From Opisthorchis felineus (taxonomy: Eukaryota; Platyhelminthes; Trematoda; Opisthorchiida; Opisthorchiidae): a stretch of 64,000 bases of DNA. Under the pieces are notes generated by a model, which was not told the origin of the DNA, searched no databases, and saw nothing but the letters and a program-made list of their open reading frames with translations. This document shows, in pieces, positions 1 through 12,047 of the stretch (its first letter is position 1; every line of letters starts with the position of its first letter). The position numbers and the translations under genes are program-made. The stretch spans positions 341,290 through 405,289 of the forward strand of contig SJOL01005652.1 of the NCBI GenBank assembly GCA_004794785.1, read 5' to 3'.

Positions 1-3000
1 TTGCTGCAGGTCACTCTTCACGTCCTGTACTCTATCACACGGTCCAGTAGCTTTTCGGTGCTGACTCTCAACGTCGTCTTGTGAACACGCCCAAAACATA
101 CAACTATCAGGATGAAGGACTTCTGGCTTCTTCGGGAATACGTACTCGTTAGAAGCATATCAAGTGTAAAATAGATTTGCCTTGGTTGGAAAGTGTCCAC
201 AATTTCGACAGAAATTGATTGACTTAACGATTTCAGATGCAAATCATGAATCGTTGAAGTGTTATGTTTGCACGGTTTCTGCTGAAAACCCGTGAAGCTA
301 GCGAAACCCACGGCATGTTTTATCCGTCCAATCAAACCTATTCCGACCTTGAGGTTCTAGAGGTGTTTCAACACTTTACTCATTTGTCGTTTCCGGTCAG
401 TCCCATGTGTCGCATTGTTGGTTGCCACGGCGCTCCGTGCAACTTGTGTGCGATTATATAGTTATATTGGCGGTCTGTGACTTTCTATGACAGACAGATG
501 TTCGTTCTATGCCATCTGCTTGAAACCGCTTTTTTAATTTACGTGAGGATACCAATTGTTTCCGTCATTACTTATAGGAGATATTCTAAGCTGGTAACTT
601 TTTGAGAGGTGGCTACCACGAAATCTAATAACCTTTAACCGTCGGCTCTTGTGATCTGCTCCATTGCGAAGAGACGGCTGCCAAATCATGCTCTATCTAT
701 ATACCTTGAAACAGGCTGGCGATCCAGAGACGGAGTGATCTTCGCGGGACAAAATTTGACAGCCAACTAAGGGCGAATTCGATAAGCTCCGGTATCGGAC
801 TTTTCAAAGAATCCTGAAACGCGAACAACAACGAACATTTTTTATGCCACGGAATATAGTCCGGCAGAAAAAATAGTTATGTATTATAAATACCCAGTTC
901 AACCGTTTTCTCCTGGTCTTTCTGGAGAAACTGCAACCACAAGAATGTGATTAGTCCGTATCCAGTTTCTTAGGGCCTGCCAAGCATAAGATGGATACTT
1001 CTGTTGCATTTGGGTTGGGCTATATGAGGCGGCTGGTGGCTTTGGAATTACGCTTACCTTTCAGGGATCACGAAGTATGCAAGGCAGGAATGTAAAGACA
1101 GAAGGAGCGTCGCAGGCTCTTTAGAACGCTAGGGCTTGAAAAATTCGGCTTTACTTACTGGTGACAAGGGCAGTGCTTTCCGGCACGATTGGGAGGCGGA
1201 ACGACTTCCACGCTGGGCGGTAACTGCGAATTTGGGTACATTGCTTTTGCATAAGAGGCAACGAACCGTCACATGGTGGATCCAGTATCCCAGGATGTAA
1301 TCAAGCATCTAAGGACTGAACCGGCGCCCCAAACAACATCACCTAAAATGCACGTAATTCTCGAGTTATGCTGGATAGAACGCAAATTTGCGAAGTGAAC
1401 ACCACAACGGCTTGGAAACCCGAAGGGACTGGCTGCTGTGGGTGACGCATTACCAAATGCACGCTGGCCGTGACCGCGTTCACGATGTATCGGTAAGGCA
1501 TTTATTTTGGCCACAAATATACCGCAACTCTGACCGCCATTGTCAAACAGGAAGCACTTAGTCATCATGATGAATCGTTTTGCGTGACGAGTCGAGGCGG
1601 TTGAGACTTAATGCCAAGCTGCTAAAAGATTAACGCGTGTTTCCAAGGGAAATGTTATCGCGCGGTTTTATTACCTGAGGAACTCCATGATTTGAATGTG
1701 AGAGAATTCAATGAATGCTACAGTACTGAGGAATCTACAGAATAGAAATATCTCCGTGTCATGCTCAAGCCAATGGAGTAACAGGGAGGTTTAACCGCAG
1801 GTTAAAATGTTGACCTAATGGTCGCAATGCCGAATTGAAAGAAAAGCTAGCAGAGGTAATCTTCATTTGTTATGTATCGAAGGTTTTCTCCATCCACGTA
1901 CCACCATTTGACCTGGTCAACAAGATGGAACGGCGCTTCGTATGTGTGCGGGATCAGGACCTCCCAAGCGACTCTGTCAGACACGAGGGAGGCGGTTGGA
2001 TTGCTCATCCAGAGTGTGTGGAAAAAGCATCGGTGAAACAAGAAACAATACGGTGCATGCAACAGCACGAAAGCCTGGATGATATTCAAGTTCGGTGATT
2101 TGGGGTGGACCAGAGGAATGACAGAGCTCTGTGTATTAGGAATAGGAGTGGGAAATCCGGAGAAGGATGCATACACCTTCAGTCCGGCTTCTGGAAGAAT
2201 CACATCGGTGGATGTTGCAGCCTGTGAACGATTTGTTGGAATCTTTCGCGTCTTGTGTGAGCCAAAGTTTTCTGAGGAGCGTACGTGAGTGACGCGAAAC
2301 CTAGTACTTTGATTTTCGTGTAGAATTACACTTCCGTGCAGCTTAGTTTGACAAATCAGTATGTCGGTCATATTGAAGAGTGGCGGGTCGTAAGGGAACA
2401 TTTTCAAGTGGAATCGGGGCCGGAAGGGGTATGGCGATAGATACAAGGAGATGGGACCAACGTGTAGTGGGAAACCTTAGGATATCCAAAGGAAGACTGA
2501 TGTTGCTGACCAAGTTGGTAGATGACTGTGGTGGTTGGTGGATTTGCGCTAGGTATGTGCTGAACTGCCGCACGGTATGCATGTACGGAGGATGGGTCCA
2601 GATGGCCATCAGAAGAGTTGGGCGGACCTTGTCTGTGGTCTCGCGTTTCACTGGGGAGTAATTGTTTGGACTGTGCGTTCAGTCGTTTTTTTGGGACCGA
2701 AGCTGCGACGGTCGGGTTGATGTTAGGGGAAGAGTGGCTCGTACTGGACATTAACATTCACAAGTCATGTAGGTGTTTTTAGTAAGTCTAGGAAGTGACG
2801 TTGATCTCAGATCATGGTGACAGTTGGAGAAGAATTTCCAGATGGGATGTGACATTCCAGGTAATGTGGAATAAATGGGTAGTGACTCATGATTAGGTAT
2901 GGTTGATTCCTATTGAGTAGAGGTTCGAGGTTCCGTTGGCTTTGGAGTACTGGCACGGAGACGTCTGGTTTATGGGTTCGGATATATTAGATGTGATGTT

Positions 3001-4410
3001 AATTCCACCACGACCTCCACTTCTATCAGTACCTACCGACCCTCAGAATGTCACTCTGTGAGACACGGAATACTCAAGCCCATTGCCCTATTCCAATTCA
3101 TTGTCTAAAAAACAGTAGCCGTTCTCGTTCTCCACAGCGGATGCTGAATACATTTGCCGGTAACGTTTTGCGGGGGACCTTCATTGGGAGAGCTGAAAGA
3201 CGAAACATGTGCCGTCTGCTTCAAGGGCCTTGTTTGTCGCATCCATCTCCAGTTCCTCTCCTCATATTCTGGCAGAGTGAAGCCGATGAAATTCCCTACA
3301 TCTAGTCAAGTTGCTGGGATAGTAGCCGGTGTGCCTTCTGAATCAGATTCAGAGTATACAGATCCCATTTTCGGGGTTTATGGTACGTCAGAGTTATCGC
3401 ACTCTGAAGGCTGGACGCTGGTCTTCATTGGCGAGAATGTCCATTCTCTGCATCTCTCAACTTTGATAGTAATGGGTAGATTCGACCGGCGCTCGGGCAG
3501 TTTTCCAACCATAATCGATAAGCACTTTGTAGATCTGAACTGTATTCACAATGTTGTTCTCACTTTGGAAAATAAGAAAGAATCTGACGTGCTTTTAGAG
3601 GGATTTGAAAGTACTCTTCCACTTTAGATGGGTGCTTTTAATAAATAGCTTGAGGTTGTTTTCGCATCTGACTGATGTTATACTAACCCGCTTTCGATTA
3701 AAGAATGCTGCATCCATCCATGGCTACAATTGGTCAACTCTACCTTCCTACTGCTTGCGGTCGTCATCCTTTGATAACTGAGCCGTACTTGTGAACAGCT
3801 CCCCCATGAGGAAAGGTCGAGTTTTGGGGTCGCACCGACCATATTTTCGTCCTCTGGCAGAGGTCCGAACACGATTGACCATTCTGATATTCCGTGACAC
3901 CAAGAGTGCGCCTGATACCATTGTTCTATCCCGTTAAATTCTCATGAAGTGTACGTTACTTGGAAAATCCACCCGTATTTTTGAGGTTACGCGCGTGTGT
4001 CCATACGAGTACGAACACACCGTACATTTTTTGTCCTCCAAAACGTAACCAATGATGTCCCTTATCTTCATTCTAAATCCCTATCTAGATTTTCACGAAC
4101 TTTAGGCGCACTGGTGCGAACGGTGGTGTCCGATTGATAAAAAGCCTAGAAATACGCGGATGACATAGATATTACTCGTAGGACTGTATTCAAAACGTTG
4201 GATATGTTCATTATTTTCATTCATCCCTCCAAAATTATCCTCACTGTATCAGATGTAGCTTTTTCTACAAGCTGTTAGACTCTGTCGCGACTTCCTTGAA
4301 ATCGTTGGGAAATTTGTTTATCTGGGGAGCTGATCCAGCACGGTCCAAAATCTACCTCCCTTGTGATAACAACTGGTCCTGAGCAAATTTCATCAACCTT
4401 TATTATCTGT
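1..4410. other. Upstream flank, no gene recognised
   Basis: I recognise no gene, RNA or element here. The longest open frames are 1847-2446 on the minus strand (199 codons) and 3154-3627 on the plus strand (157 codons). Neither has a motif I know, and frames of that length are near what chance gives in a 64-kb window. Stretches near 1835-2760 are open on both strands at once, which more often reflects composition than coding. The segment could be intergenic or part of a 5' UTR intron of the desaturase gene that begins at 17831. Confidence 0.4.
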
Positions 4411-4414
4411 GGCG

Positions 4415-4442
4415 TTTCGGCGAGCTGCCAGTCTCGCCGAAA
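4415..4442. repeat. Perfect 10-bp hairpin
   Basis: TTTCGGCGAG and its exact reverse complement CTCGCCGAAA flank an 8-base spacer (CTGCCAGT). It is an isolated inverted repeat with no run of T after it and no flanking duplication that I can see. Function unknown; chance is possible. Confidence 0.5.
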
Positions 4443-4810
4443 GTGCTTATGCCCAACGCTTCCCTCTGCAGTGCTACTATGCGGGTGTGGAGCGCGGGTC
4501 TGAATAAAGGATATCCAGTCGCTGAACTCTTTCTTTAACTGGCATTCAAGAATCTTTGCTCGCGTCTAGTTGGGGCAACGCGTCATGTGTATTTGACAGG
4601 TGACCAGTGCTGACCTGTGAACCATATTTCTACAACGAATTAACTGCGCATTGTCTAAGACTGGCTTAGTTGTCATCTTCGACGAATTCTCTTGACTCTC
4701 ACGTAAGTTGGTGCAAACGTGTAGCGGTTGACCGTGCGTTAGGAAGCTTGTAGGTTCTCACTTAAGGGCAAACACAGCTTCCAGAATGGACCTCAAAATA
4801 AAAAAAATGG

Positions 4811-4862
4811 TCCAGCTGTAGCACTTTTTCGGTGCCCAGCTGACATGTCATCCGAAGGGTCT
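4811..4862 (-). mobile_element. SINE 3'-part fragment
   Basis: About 50 bases match the 3' (non-tRNA) part of the SINE at 7878-8068. The shared block reads as GCTGTAGCAC, then TTTCGGTGCC, then a region ending CCGAAGGGT on the plus strand. The tRNA-like half with its A and B boxes is absent, so this is a truncated or decayed copy in the same orientation as the other two SINEs. Confidence 0.55.
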
Positions 4863-7789
4863 CAAAAGTAAATAATGTATCTTACTGAAACCAATTTTAA
4901 AGAAGAGCAGTCAGACCAGTGACGCCCGTATTTCGGCCGCTAATTATCTCCCAACTTCTCTCGAAAAATCTTCCTTCTGCTTCCCTGACGTTCTCTCTTC
5001 TAATGATCATTTTGCCGCACCTCATGTTTTGTGACCCACAGTCCTCTGCTGGCATGACCCAAACCGGTATTCATGACAAGCGCATATATGCTCTCTTTAG
5101 GGCTGATCAATTAGCTATACTACCTAGCTATTGTGGGCTGTGGACATGATCTACCACGCCTCCTGCGGAAACAGGACAAGCTTTACGTGGGGCACAGCGC
5201 GTAGTCAGCGCGCATGCCCCAAGTTTTACACCGAAGTTGATTATTTCCTTCGATCACTTGCTGAAGAAGGTAACCTATTGCTGTGCTTCAAAGCACTAGT
5301 CGCTCGAAATCGCCCTCTATGAGTGGGCCTTATTGGAAGCCATGGTGTCGAAGCGGTGCCGGATGCTTATACTGTTGCCACTTACTCTCCAGCGCTATCA
5401 CGAAATTCTATCTCGACAAGCAACATTTCGCTTCAATGGTATTCCCATTCAGCAGCCACTCCAACCCACTTGATTACGCTGTCGTTAGCCAGAGAGCCGT
5501 TAGAAAAATGCACGTCACATAAATGCTGTAAGAGCGGAAGGTCACATTATGCCAACTTCATCAACGAATGAACACATGTAAGATCCGAAAATCGGATTGA
5601 TGTACTAGCATCAACTGGCTTCAATACTGACAGACTTAATCCCATCCCACCGCTGACAGAGGTGCGGTGCAATGTAAAGCATCTGATGCTGACAACAGCA
5701 ACCAACCTAGACTACGACAACATGCAGGCTATGATGCATGTGATAAGTGAAGAGAACGAAACTTTCTCCGCTCCTCTTTCCTGTCCTGGCAGAAAGGCAA
5801 ACAATGCTTGGCTAAAAGATGCTCGAAATGGTCTGACAGCCCTCGAACCACAGAATGATGGAAAACAAAGTGAAGACAGCAGAAGGTTACTTGTTCTGCG
5901 ATCTGAAGATGAATCCTACTATTTCTGAATGTAATTTGTGAGCCATGTATCTAGTTAACCCGAACGGCTTACAGTGCGGATACGGAAATGGAACATACTT
6001 TTTTCCATGGAAGTGAACAAATGGGAACTTCAACACCCCCTCGAGCGACCCTTAGGCTGCAGAGGGTAGACTGACTGAAGGATAAAAGGAGTCGTTGAAC
6101 CTTCCTGAACTATCCAAGAGATACGGCAAGCAAACAAAATTGTAGAATGGGAAATCAACTGAGGAAGACTAGCCTGCGGCAGAACTCTTCAAGTGCGGTC
6201 CACGACCTTGGAGGACGCACTCCATCAATGGAAGGACATCCAGTAAGGGAAAAAGTTTCCGTTGGATTCCAAATTCCCTAACATTGTTGCTTTATAAAGG
6301 AACAGAAAGAAAGACCTCATCGACAGCATGCTAGTGGTAAGTGAGCTGCTCGTATGGATCCCACTCAACCAATTTACTCCTAATTTTATTGAGGCCAAAA
6401 TTCATAGACAACACGATGATAACAGTCGACTAGCTATGTACGTCTAGGTTGCCAATTCGGCCTCGATACTACCAGTTCTAATAATGAAAGTACTCCACTA
6501 AGCTCGCACTCGGATCACAACTTGTTTTATGCTGTTGGTGAATTTCGCCATGCGAGTCGTCACAGTACCGTTCGGTGCCCCAATGAACTAGCCGAATCGT
6601 GAACAGATTCATCACGTTGCTGTCAACTACAGATGACGATCTGTCCAGAATCATTGTTCCCATTTGTTTGTTTATGTTTATTTTGAAAATTGTTTGGTGC
6701 GCACCAAAATTTCGGTAACTTGTAGTTGGTGCAGGGCCGCCGGCTCGGAACACATCTAGATGGATTAGTTGATCCAGCAGACTTTTCTAGCTGTCAGAAC
6801 AGGATCAGCATGCGCTTGGATTTTGCGAGTCACACAGGTCAAACTCACAAACACCAGCATCGGATAGTTTTTGGTAAAACGGGAGGCGTGCCGACACCCA
6901 ACCTCTGTTGGATCTGAATTGCTTGGTCTGCGGCTCCAGTTTTCAGTAGACGGTGTGCATAACAATGGGCTCTTAACGTTATTAGGTAGCATTTCCGGTG
7001 GCCCCTGTGGCAGTCGTGAACAATGGTGCTTTGAACGCACTTCGGGACTGGGACCTTTCGCTGCCTCTTGGAACGTTCGGAGGCTCTCCCACCTTCTCAA
7101 TGTCACCGGTTCTAGTCGAAAAGGCAATAACGAAGCTATATGCGAAGCAGATAATAAACCGGTAAGGGACGGTAGATTTTGGTTACTCGGGCTCTGCACT
7201 ACTAAATGCATCCAATTCTTTTGCTCCTTGGCCTCCTATCTCCTTAGAATCAGAATTCGGAAAGTGGATTGCGAACCCTAGCCGTTACAAGGTGTGAGAC
7301 CCAGTTAACATTTCTTCACATGTTAATGCAAGAAGTAACTTCTCTCTTCTGGCTTGATGGAATGTATCGTCACTGCGATGCTCAGGAGAGGAACACGTAA
7401 TGGTCGAAACGGCCACAACCTGATTACATCAAAACTTCTGGCTTTAGCTGTCCTTCGTCCTGATATGAGGGACAGATAAGACAGGATTAAACGGATTGTT
7501 CTCCAGATTGTCCAAGAGCCTCATCTTCCAGCGACTGACGGTTGAAGTCCTAGACATACATGTAGCTTTCTATCCGATTGACAGAAATGTCGTGGGTATA
7601 GAATGTTAGGTAAGTACGTCGTTGAGCTTAAGGCATTAAATATGGATAGGTCTAATAAGGTAGGAAGTGGAAACTTTCCCCCGTTTCCTGTTACCAGTTA
7701 GGTTTGCAAAAGCTTTCACATTCTTCCGCTCGTTGCCAACTGTGCTGTTGACTGCACCTTTTTCAGGACCCTCCTGGGTTCTGGCTTTG
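4863..7789. other. Upstream flank, no gene recognised
   Basis: No protein domain or RNA was recognised. Several overlapping short frames lie at 4919-5571, 5662-5928 and 6765-7281. They carry no known motif and run on both strands. Old unrecognisable retroelement sequence is possible given the neighbouring LINE pieces. Confidence 0.35.
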
Positions 7790-7864
7790 GTGAATTTGAC
7801 CTTCTAAGGACACAAGTTGCAGATTTGGATTTCGAAGATAATATCATGTTGCTGGGTGTTAGCG

Positions 7865-7877
7865 CAGATTCGTATTG
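7865..7877. repeat. Target-site duplication of the SINE, left copy
   Basis: CAGATTCGTATTG occurs here and again, identically, at 8069-8081. The 13-bp direct repeat brackets the SINE and is the mark of target-primed insertion. Confidence 0.88.
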
Positions 7878-8068
7878 TGGTAAGTTTCTCAGCTGTAGCA
7901 CCCTTTCGGTGCCTAACTGCCATGCCACCAGAAGGGGGCACGAGGGCTGGAATACTACCAGGTTGCCCAAGCCTAGACAGGGGAAGTCGAGAGGCAGAGG
8001 TCGGGTTCGAACCACGGACCTTCCGGTCTGTAAATTAGCGCTCTAACAACTGAGCTATCTCGCCCCCA
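7878..8068 (-). mobile_element. tRNA-derived SINE, complete copy
   Basis: Read on the minus strand, the element starts near GGGGGCGAGATAGCTCAG. It has an A box (TAGCTCAGTTG, about 8047-8057) and a B box (GGTTCGAACC, about 8003-8012) at tRNA-like spacing. Together these form an internal RNA polymerase III promoter. The body after the tRNA-like head contains blocks shared with the copies at 10550-10720 and 4811-4862. The anticodon stem does not pair well, so this is not a working tRNA gene. A 13-bp target duplication flanks it. The element depends on a LINE for movement in known systems; the partner here is not identified. It sits inside a decayed LINE RT. Confidence 0.85.
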
Positions 8069-8081
8069 CAGATTCGTATTG
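8069..8081. repeat. Target-site duplication of the SINE, right copy
   Basis: Identical to 7865-7877 (CAGATTCGTATTG), immediately beyond the 5' end of the minus-strand SINE. Confidence 0.88.
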
Positions 8082-8420
8082 AGACTTGCTGAACTGATTT
8101 ATGACCAATGGTGCACGTTTCGGTACACTTTTTACTTCCTCTGAATAAAAGGCGATTCCCAAGATTTGGTAGCACCTGCCTGCCGTCATTCTCGGTAGAG
8201 ATGACCTAAAAGTGTCAGAGAGTTTCGTGTTCCCCGGAGGTTGTGCTTCTGCTGTTGGAGGTATTTGAGATTAGGTTGCAGTGTTCAGAACGTTTAAATC
8301 TACCCAGTTGAGACGTCATTTGTCTTGGAGTCATCTGAAGCTCTCTTTGAAGTGACACGCATCAGGCGCAACCATGCGTGCATTACTGTTGCGGGAGAGG
8401 GCACGCAGTCGACCCCAGTG

Positions 8421-10284
8421 GCGCGCTTGCTTTCACTTCCTAGATGGACTGTCTACTTACAGTTCGTCCACAATATGCTTGGCTTATATCGGATGAGGTT
8501 TGCAAAAGATGCGGGGTTAACCTCACTTATGGCGTCATACTTCAACATGATACCCAGATATGTTTGTCTTAATGATGCCCAAAATTACAGTTATCCTAAT
8601 CTTTACCCTTCTCTCTAATTATCTAGGATTTCTTCGCACTAAGTCCTTAGCCACCCCTTTTCTTTGCAATCTTTCTTTCGTGGTTGTGTGACAGCTAAGC
8701 ACCAGCGTATATTACCAGTGTACTGCTTTCAATGAGGGAAATCAGGAGAATGACCCCACAAGGCCCCTGACCACGCTAAAATAGAATCCTATGAACTCCA
8801 ACCAGGAGTGCGCGGGGATTTTGCAAGGTACGTTTTGTCTGTGACGGCCCCTATCTTGCGCAACCTTGTCTTAACCTTCTGTTCTCAAATCTGGAGCACC
8901 TGCCTGGAACGAATGTCTAGCTTTTATTGCTCCACAGACACCTAATCTTAGGAGTTTGTACTTCGAGCCCCGGGTAGCAAGCAAGATATGTCTACCAGCA
9001 AGACCCGAGTTAAAACATGCTTGAGGCAAAACACTGCTCTTTAGTTCTTTCCTGTAAACACTAACACACACACAAGCGCCTATCGTAATTCGGTTAGCTA
9101 ATGATCGGTCACGGAAACCAGCCCTAGTGCAGCTAACCAGCAGCACCCATCCAAAACAAAGCGGTCCAGTTTGAGGCATGGTTGACATTCATCCGGTGAC
9201 CCAATAAAAACTGTCAGGATACAATGCCGCATCAGGACGTCAGCAACGTAGGCTCGTTCTCCCGTGCACTCATGACTTGGCATGAATTGTAGGTGACTGA
9301 TAGTATCATCATAGCGGTTGCCAACAAGGGACTTGTTCAGAAGAATTTTCGAGCCTCATGCGACCTTACTTAATGTCCTTTGTTCGGCTGAACAAGCGTC
9401 CCCGATTCCTAAGGATAGTTGAATGACGAACCCTTCTAGATTCTAGAAGCAGTTTCTAAGTTCGGAATATCAACTACTGAGGGGTTTCGCTGTATACGTT
9501 GCTCCCTACGCCGTCCGGTAAGACATCCTGCTACTCTCAATGGAGCCAAGGACTCGATAGAACTTTTCAAGAAAATACAACTACGCGCCGTTTGTTGGTC
9601 GGACTGTTCATTCAAAGGCTCTAGAAATATTCTTTAGATGTATGGTTTAACGGCTCAAGTTGAGGTGTCGGTTTAACCCCGTTCTGTAGTCTGATCAGAC
9701 GGGAACTATTGTCCCCTCTTGCAGATTTTCGTTCACCAGTTCCCACCTATAACCCTGAAATATATACTTCCAGATCAGTCTGTCACTACAATAGTTGTTA
9801 CATGCTGGTGCTGGTGTTCAGTAGAACAAACGACATTTTATGGACGCGAGAGACCTGTTCCATATCACGACTGTCGTTGTTCATATTTTATCAAATGGAG
9901 CAGGAGCATCTCTTGTTACGACTTTGCTTTCACCTTCTACCAATGGGTGATGTATCCCCAAAACACTTACCATACTCCGACTGGTCCATGAATCCAAAAT
10001 CACTTTGAATGAACCTGGCTATTCCACACTTGACACTCATGCAGTCCTGCTGCATCATCACCAACTGTAAAGCCGCCTACGCGTTGTACATCAGTTATAA
10101 CCACCGCGGTTTTGTTCACAGATGATATGGAGGATGGGGATGGATAGCCACGCATTGGAGGCGGTAGCCAATACAATGGACGGTAATGACCAGTGCAGCT
10201 GAGTTCACCGGCAGTGGCTTCCATATTTTGCTTCCTAGTCATTACTTAACCCCCCTTGGTTGTTTCCAAAGTCCATATGTGTGC
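8421..10284. other. Upstream flank, no gene recognised
   Basis: Nothing identifiable. Open frames at 8871-9188 (-), 9709-10008 and 9719-9991 (+, overlapping) have no known motif. Decayed LINE sequence may extend a little way in from either side. Confidence 0.35.
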
Positions 10285-11625
10285 TAAAAGAGCCCTCTGA
10301 AAAAGCCGGTCCACGGGCATACCAAGTACGTGACCAAGTCTGGGTAACCAATGGAGTGTGACCATCTATCGTGGGCGATTTGCTTCTTCCGAAAGCCACT
10401 CTGAATCACAGATCCGATGTCCCCACCGGACATTGGCAATACGCCGAAGGCAACGATGTTGAACCATTGAATGTTTTTTAGCCTCAGCGTGCAGTGGCCA
10501 ATCGTCCGACCCATATATCAATATGGAGCGCACCGCAGCATTGTAAACTTGTCGTTGTCGTTCCGTTGTAACACCATTTCGGTGTCTAGCTGCTATGCCA
10601 CCCGAGATACTGTCAGGTTGCCCAAGCCTAGACAGCAGCAGTCGAGATGCATAGGTTGGGTTCGAACCACGGACCTTCCGGTTAGTAAATTTGCGCTTTA
10701 ACCACTGAGCTTTCTCGACCCTTGACTGAAAACCTGATGTCACACCCGCGCCATAGGTAATGGAGGTTTTACTAAAGCTGGTCTGACCTTCCCGACCCGG
10801 ATGGAAATATCATTTTTGGCCAAACTATCAGGACTGACAGAGCTACTCAATCTACTTCAATCGGCTCATTCTAAGGTACCAGGTTCCGGTTCGAGCCCAC
10901 GCAATCTTGCGGCAGCACTTTGCAGATGTGCGGCGCATACCAAATCGTGCGGCAGAATTGCTGAGATTACTTATTGTCTGCATTATCATGGCACTAGATC
11001 CGTGAAGAGCTGTATCGTCTGCGTATCCGATGTCTGTAAGCAAACATCCGGGGGATATTTTTAGCCCACAGGCACTAGAGGCTACAGGTACGTTTTCTAT
11101 GATCATATCGATGACGTAATTAAAGAGGAAGTGTGAAAGATGTCATCCTTACCTGGCGCCACTGGATGTGACGATCTCAGGCAAGAGCTTGCCGCAGACC
11201 TTCACGCGCCTATGGGTGTTGGCGTGCAGCGCTTTAAGGAGGGCCGAAAATTCACTTATGACACCTTCGCTCTATAGACGCTTCCATAGTGCCAACGATC
11301 AACAGAATCTAAGACAACGTTTAAGTCTAGAAAGACTACCATTTTCGGTTACTGGAGCAGTGTCGCTGTTCCAGACTTTGTCGGAGGGTCAATGTGTGAT
11401 CGATGCATCCTCTTGCAAGACGGAGCCGAGCTTGGTTTTCACGGATCTGCTTTTCTCTGTGTTAATTTAACCTTCGCAGAATAAGGCTAGGGATCACCTT
11501 CGATGTCACAATTACCAGACTAGTACGGCGATGGTTTTTACATTGTTCGCGTAACCTTTATAAAGATAGCGATGACTTTCGATGTGTTCCATTCTTCAGT
11601 CGTCTTCTCTTCACTTCATTTGGCA
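10285..11625 (-). mobile_element. 5'- and 3'-truncated RTE-like LINE fragment (RT domain), split by a SINE
   Basis: Read on the minus strand from 11625 down, the translation follows the LINE RT in order. It starts with a remnant of the STVIPIF / CENHRGISL region (11592-11510), then GCIDH / LRQ.LEQRHC (about 11410-11350), then TDIGYADDTALHG (about 11050-11010; the YADD box is intact). Next comes SNSAARFGMR, then NAAVRSILIYGSDDWPL (about 10545-10495), HRCLRRIANVRWGHRI and a LGHVLGMPVDRL tail near 10300. Stops and shifts occur throughout, so it is dead. No endonuclease remains and no 3' tail is visible. It lies head-to-head with the plus-strand LINE that starts near 11693. Confidence 0.82.
10550..10720 (-). 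mobile_element. tRNA-derived SINE, second copy, inside a LINE
   Basis: Minus-strand reading gives an A-box region (AAAGCTCAGTGGTTAAAGCG) and a B box (GGTTCGAACC, about 10659-10668), followed by the same body as the SINE at 7878-8068. It ends in a short CGACAACGACA-like tail. It interrupts the LINE between the codons for GRVYN and NAAVRS: the LINE sequence TTGTAAACT on one side and CGACCCTTGAC on the other are contiguous in the intact copy. No clear target duplication is seen. The SINE head GGG(T)CGAG coincides with LINE sequence at the junction. Confidence 0.82.
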
Positions 11626-11670
11626 CTGACTAGAGGTATCTACGGTGTTGCACTCATCCCCAGAAAATGG
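11626..11670 (+). mobile_element. Scrap of LINE endonuclease coding sequence
   Basis: The plus-strand translation LTRGIYGVALIPRK resembles MTRGIYGVGVALSPRAE from the endonuclease domain of the adjacent LINE (about 12817-12867). It is a tiny isolated piece between two larger LINE segments of opposite strand. It may mark a rearrangement. Confidence 0.5.
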
Positions 11671-11715
11671 TCGTTTCTGTACTATTAGGATGACTCCCGA
11701 CCTAAAGCTGTCACC

Positions 11716-11916
11716 TTGACGTGGTGGTCACGCTTGAATGCTGCAATGATCCCGCGGGCTACACTGGCTGGAACGTCATTCCACAAGGTGCAACCATGCC
11801 AGGAAAGCCAAAGGGGAGCAGTCATACCAAGGGCGGCGAGACCCCGTACTACGAGTAATCGTGCTACGAGGCGGTCTGTGGGTAAAGTCGTACCGTCCTC
11901 TGCGAAAGGAGTGTGA
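11716..11916 (+). pseudogene. Short frame in the LINE 5' region, open in two copies
   Basis: A 66-codon frame in the 5' region of the LINE. The equivalent frame is open at 48498-48298 in the minus-strand copy, has the same length and ends in the same GV-stop. Shared blocks include WWS, LAGT, KVQPCQE, TRRS and GKVV. The protein resembles nothing I know. It may be a leader ORF, an N-terminal part of the LINE protein in a shifted frame, or simply conserved 5' UTR. Confidence 0.35.
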
Positions 11917-12047
11917 AGGCAGTAAGGTGTTTCCCCCAGGCGACCAGCATGATCATATTTATGGAAGCAGCGATGCTGCCTTCCCCCGAGGAAGGACGGG
12001 TTAGAAAAGGTCGGCCCTAAAAACCGCACACTCCGATCGCCCAACGG

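Larger units (their letters stand above)
7790..8420 (+). mobile_element. Degraded RTE-like LINE reverse-transcriptase fragment, split by a SINE
   Basis: Conceptual translation in shifting + frames follows the RT palm and C-terminal part of the better-preserved LINE at 14740-15110. Before the SINE it reads [14 protein letters not shown], matching LTDIEYADDVALLG, so the YADD catalytic box has become FEDN. After the SINE it continues with NGARFGTLFT (matching SASRFGMRFT), then SESFVFPGGC (matching VDKFVYLGSC), then a poor match to the LRHLWRRRDVSLS segment. There are many stops and shifts. The SINE at 7878-8068 interrupts the alignment exactly between these two halves. The LINE is therefore older than the SINE insertion. 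Outer limits are approximate. Confidence 0.7.

Noticed and set aside
1847..2446. 199-codon minus-strand frame
   Set aside because: No motif recognised, other frames are open on both strands nearby, and this length is about what chance gives in 64 kb at this composition.
3154..3627. 157-codon plus-strand frame
   Set aside because: No known domain. A possible link to a retroelement could not be supported by any motif.
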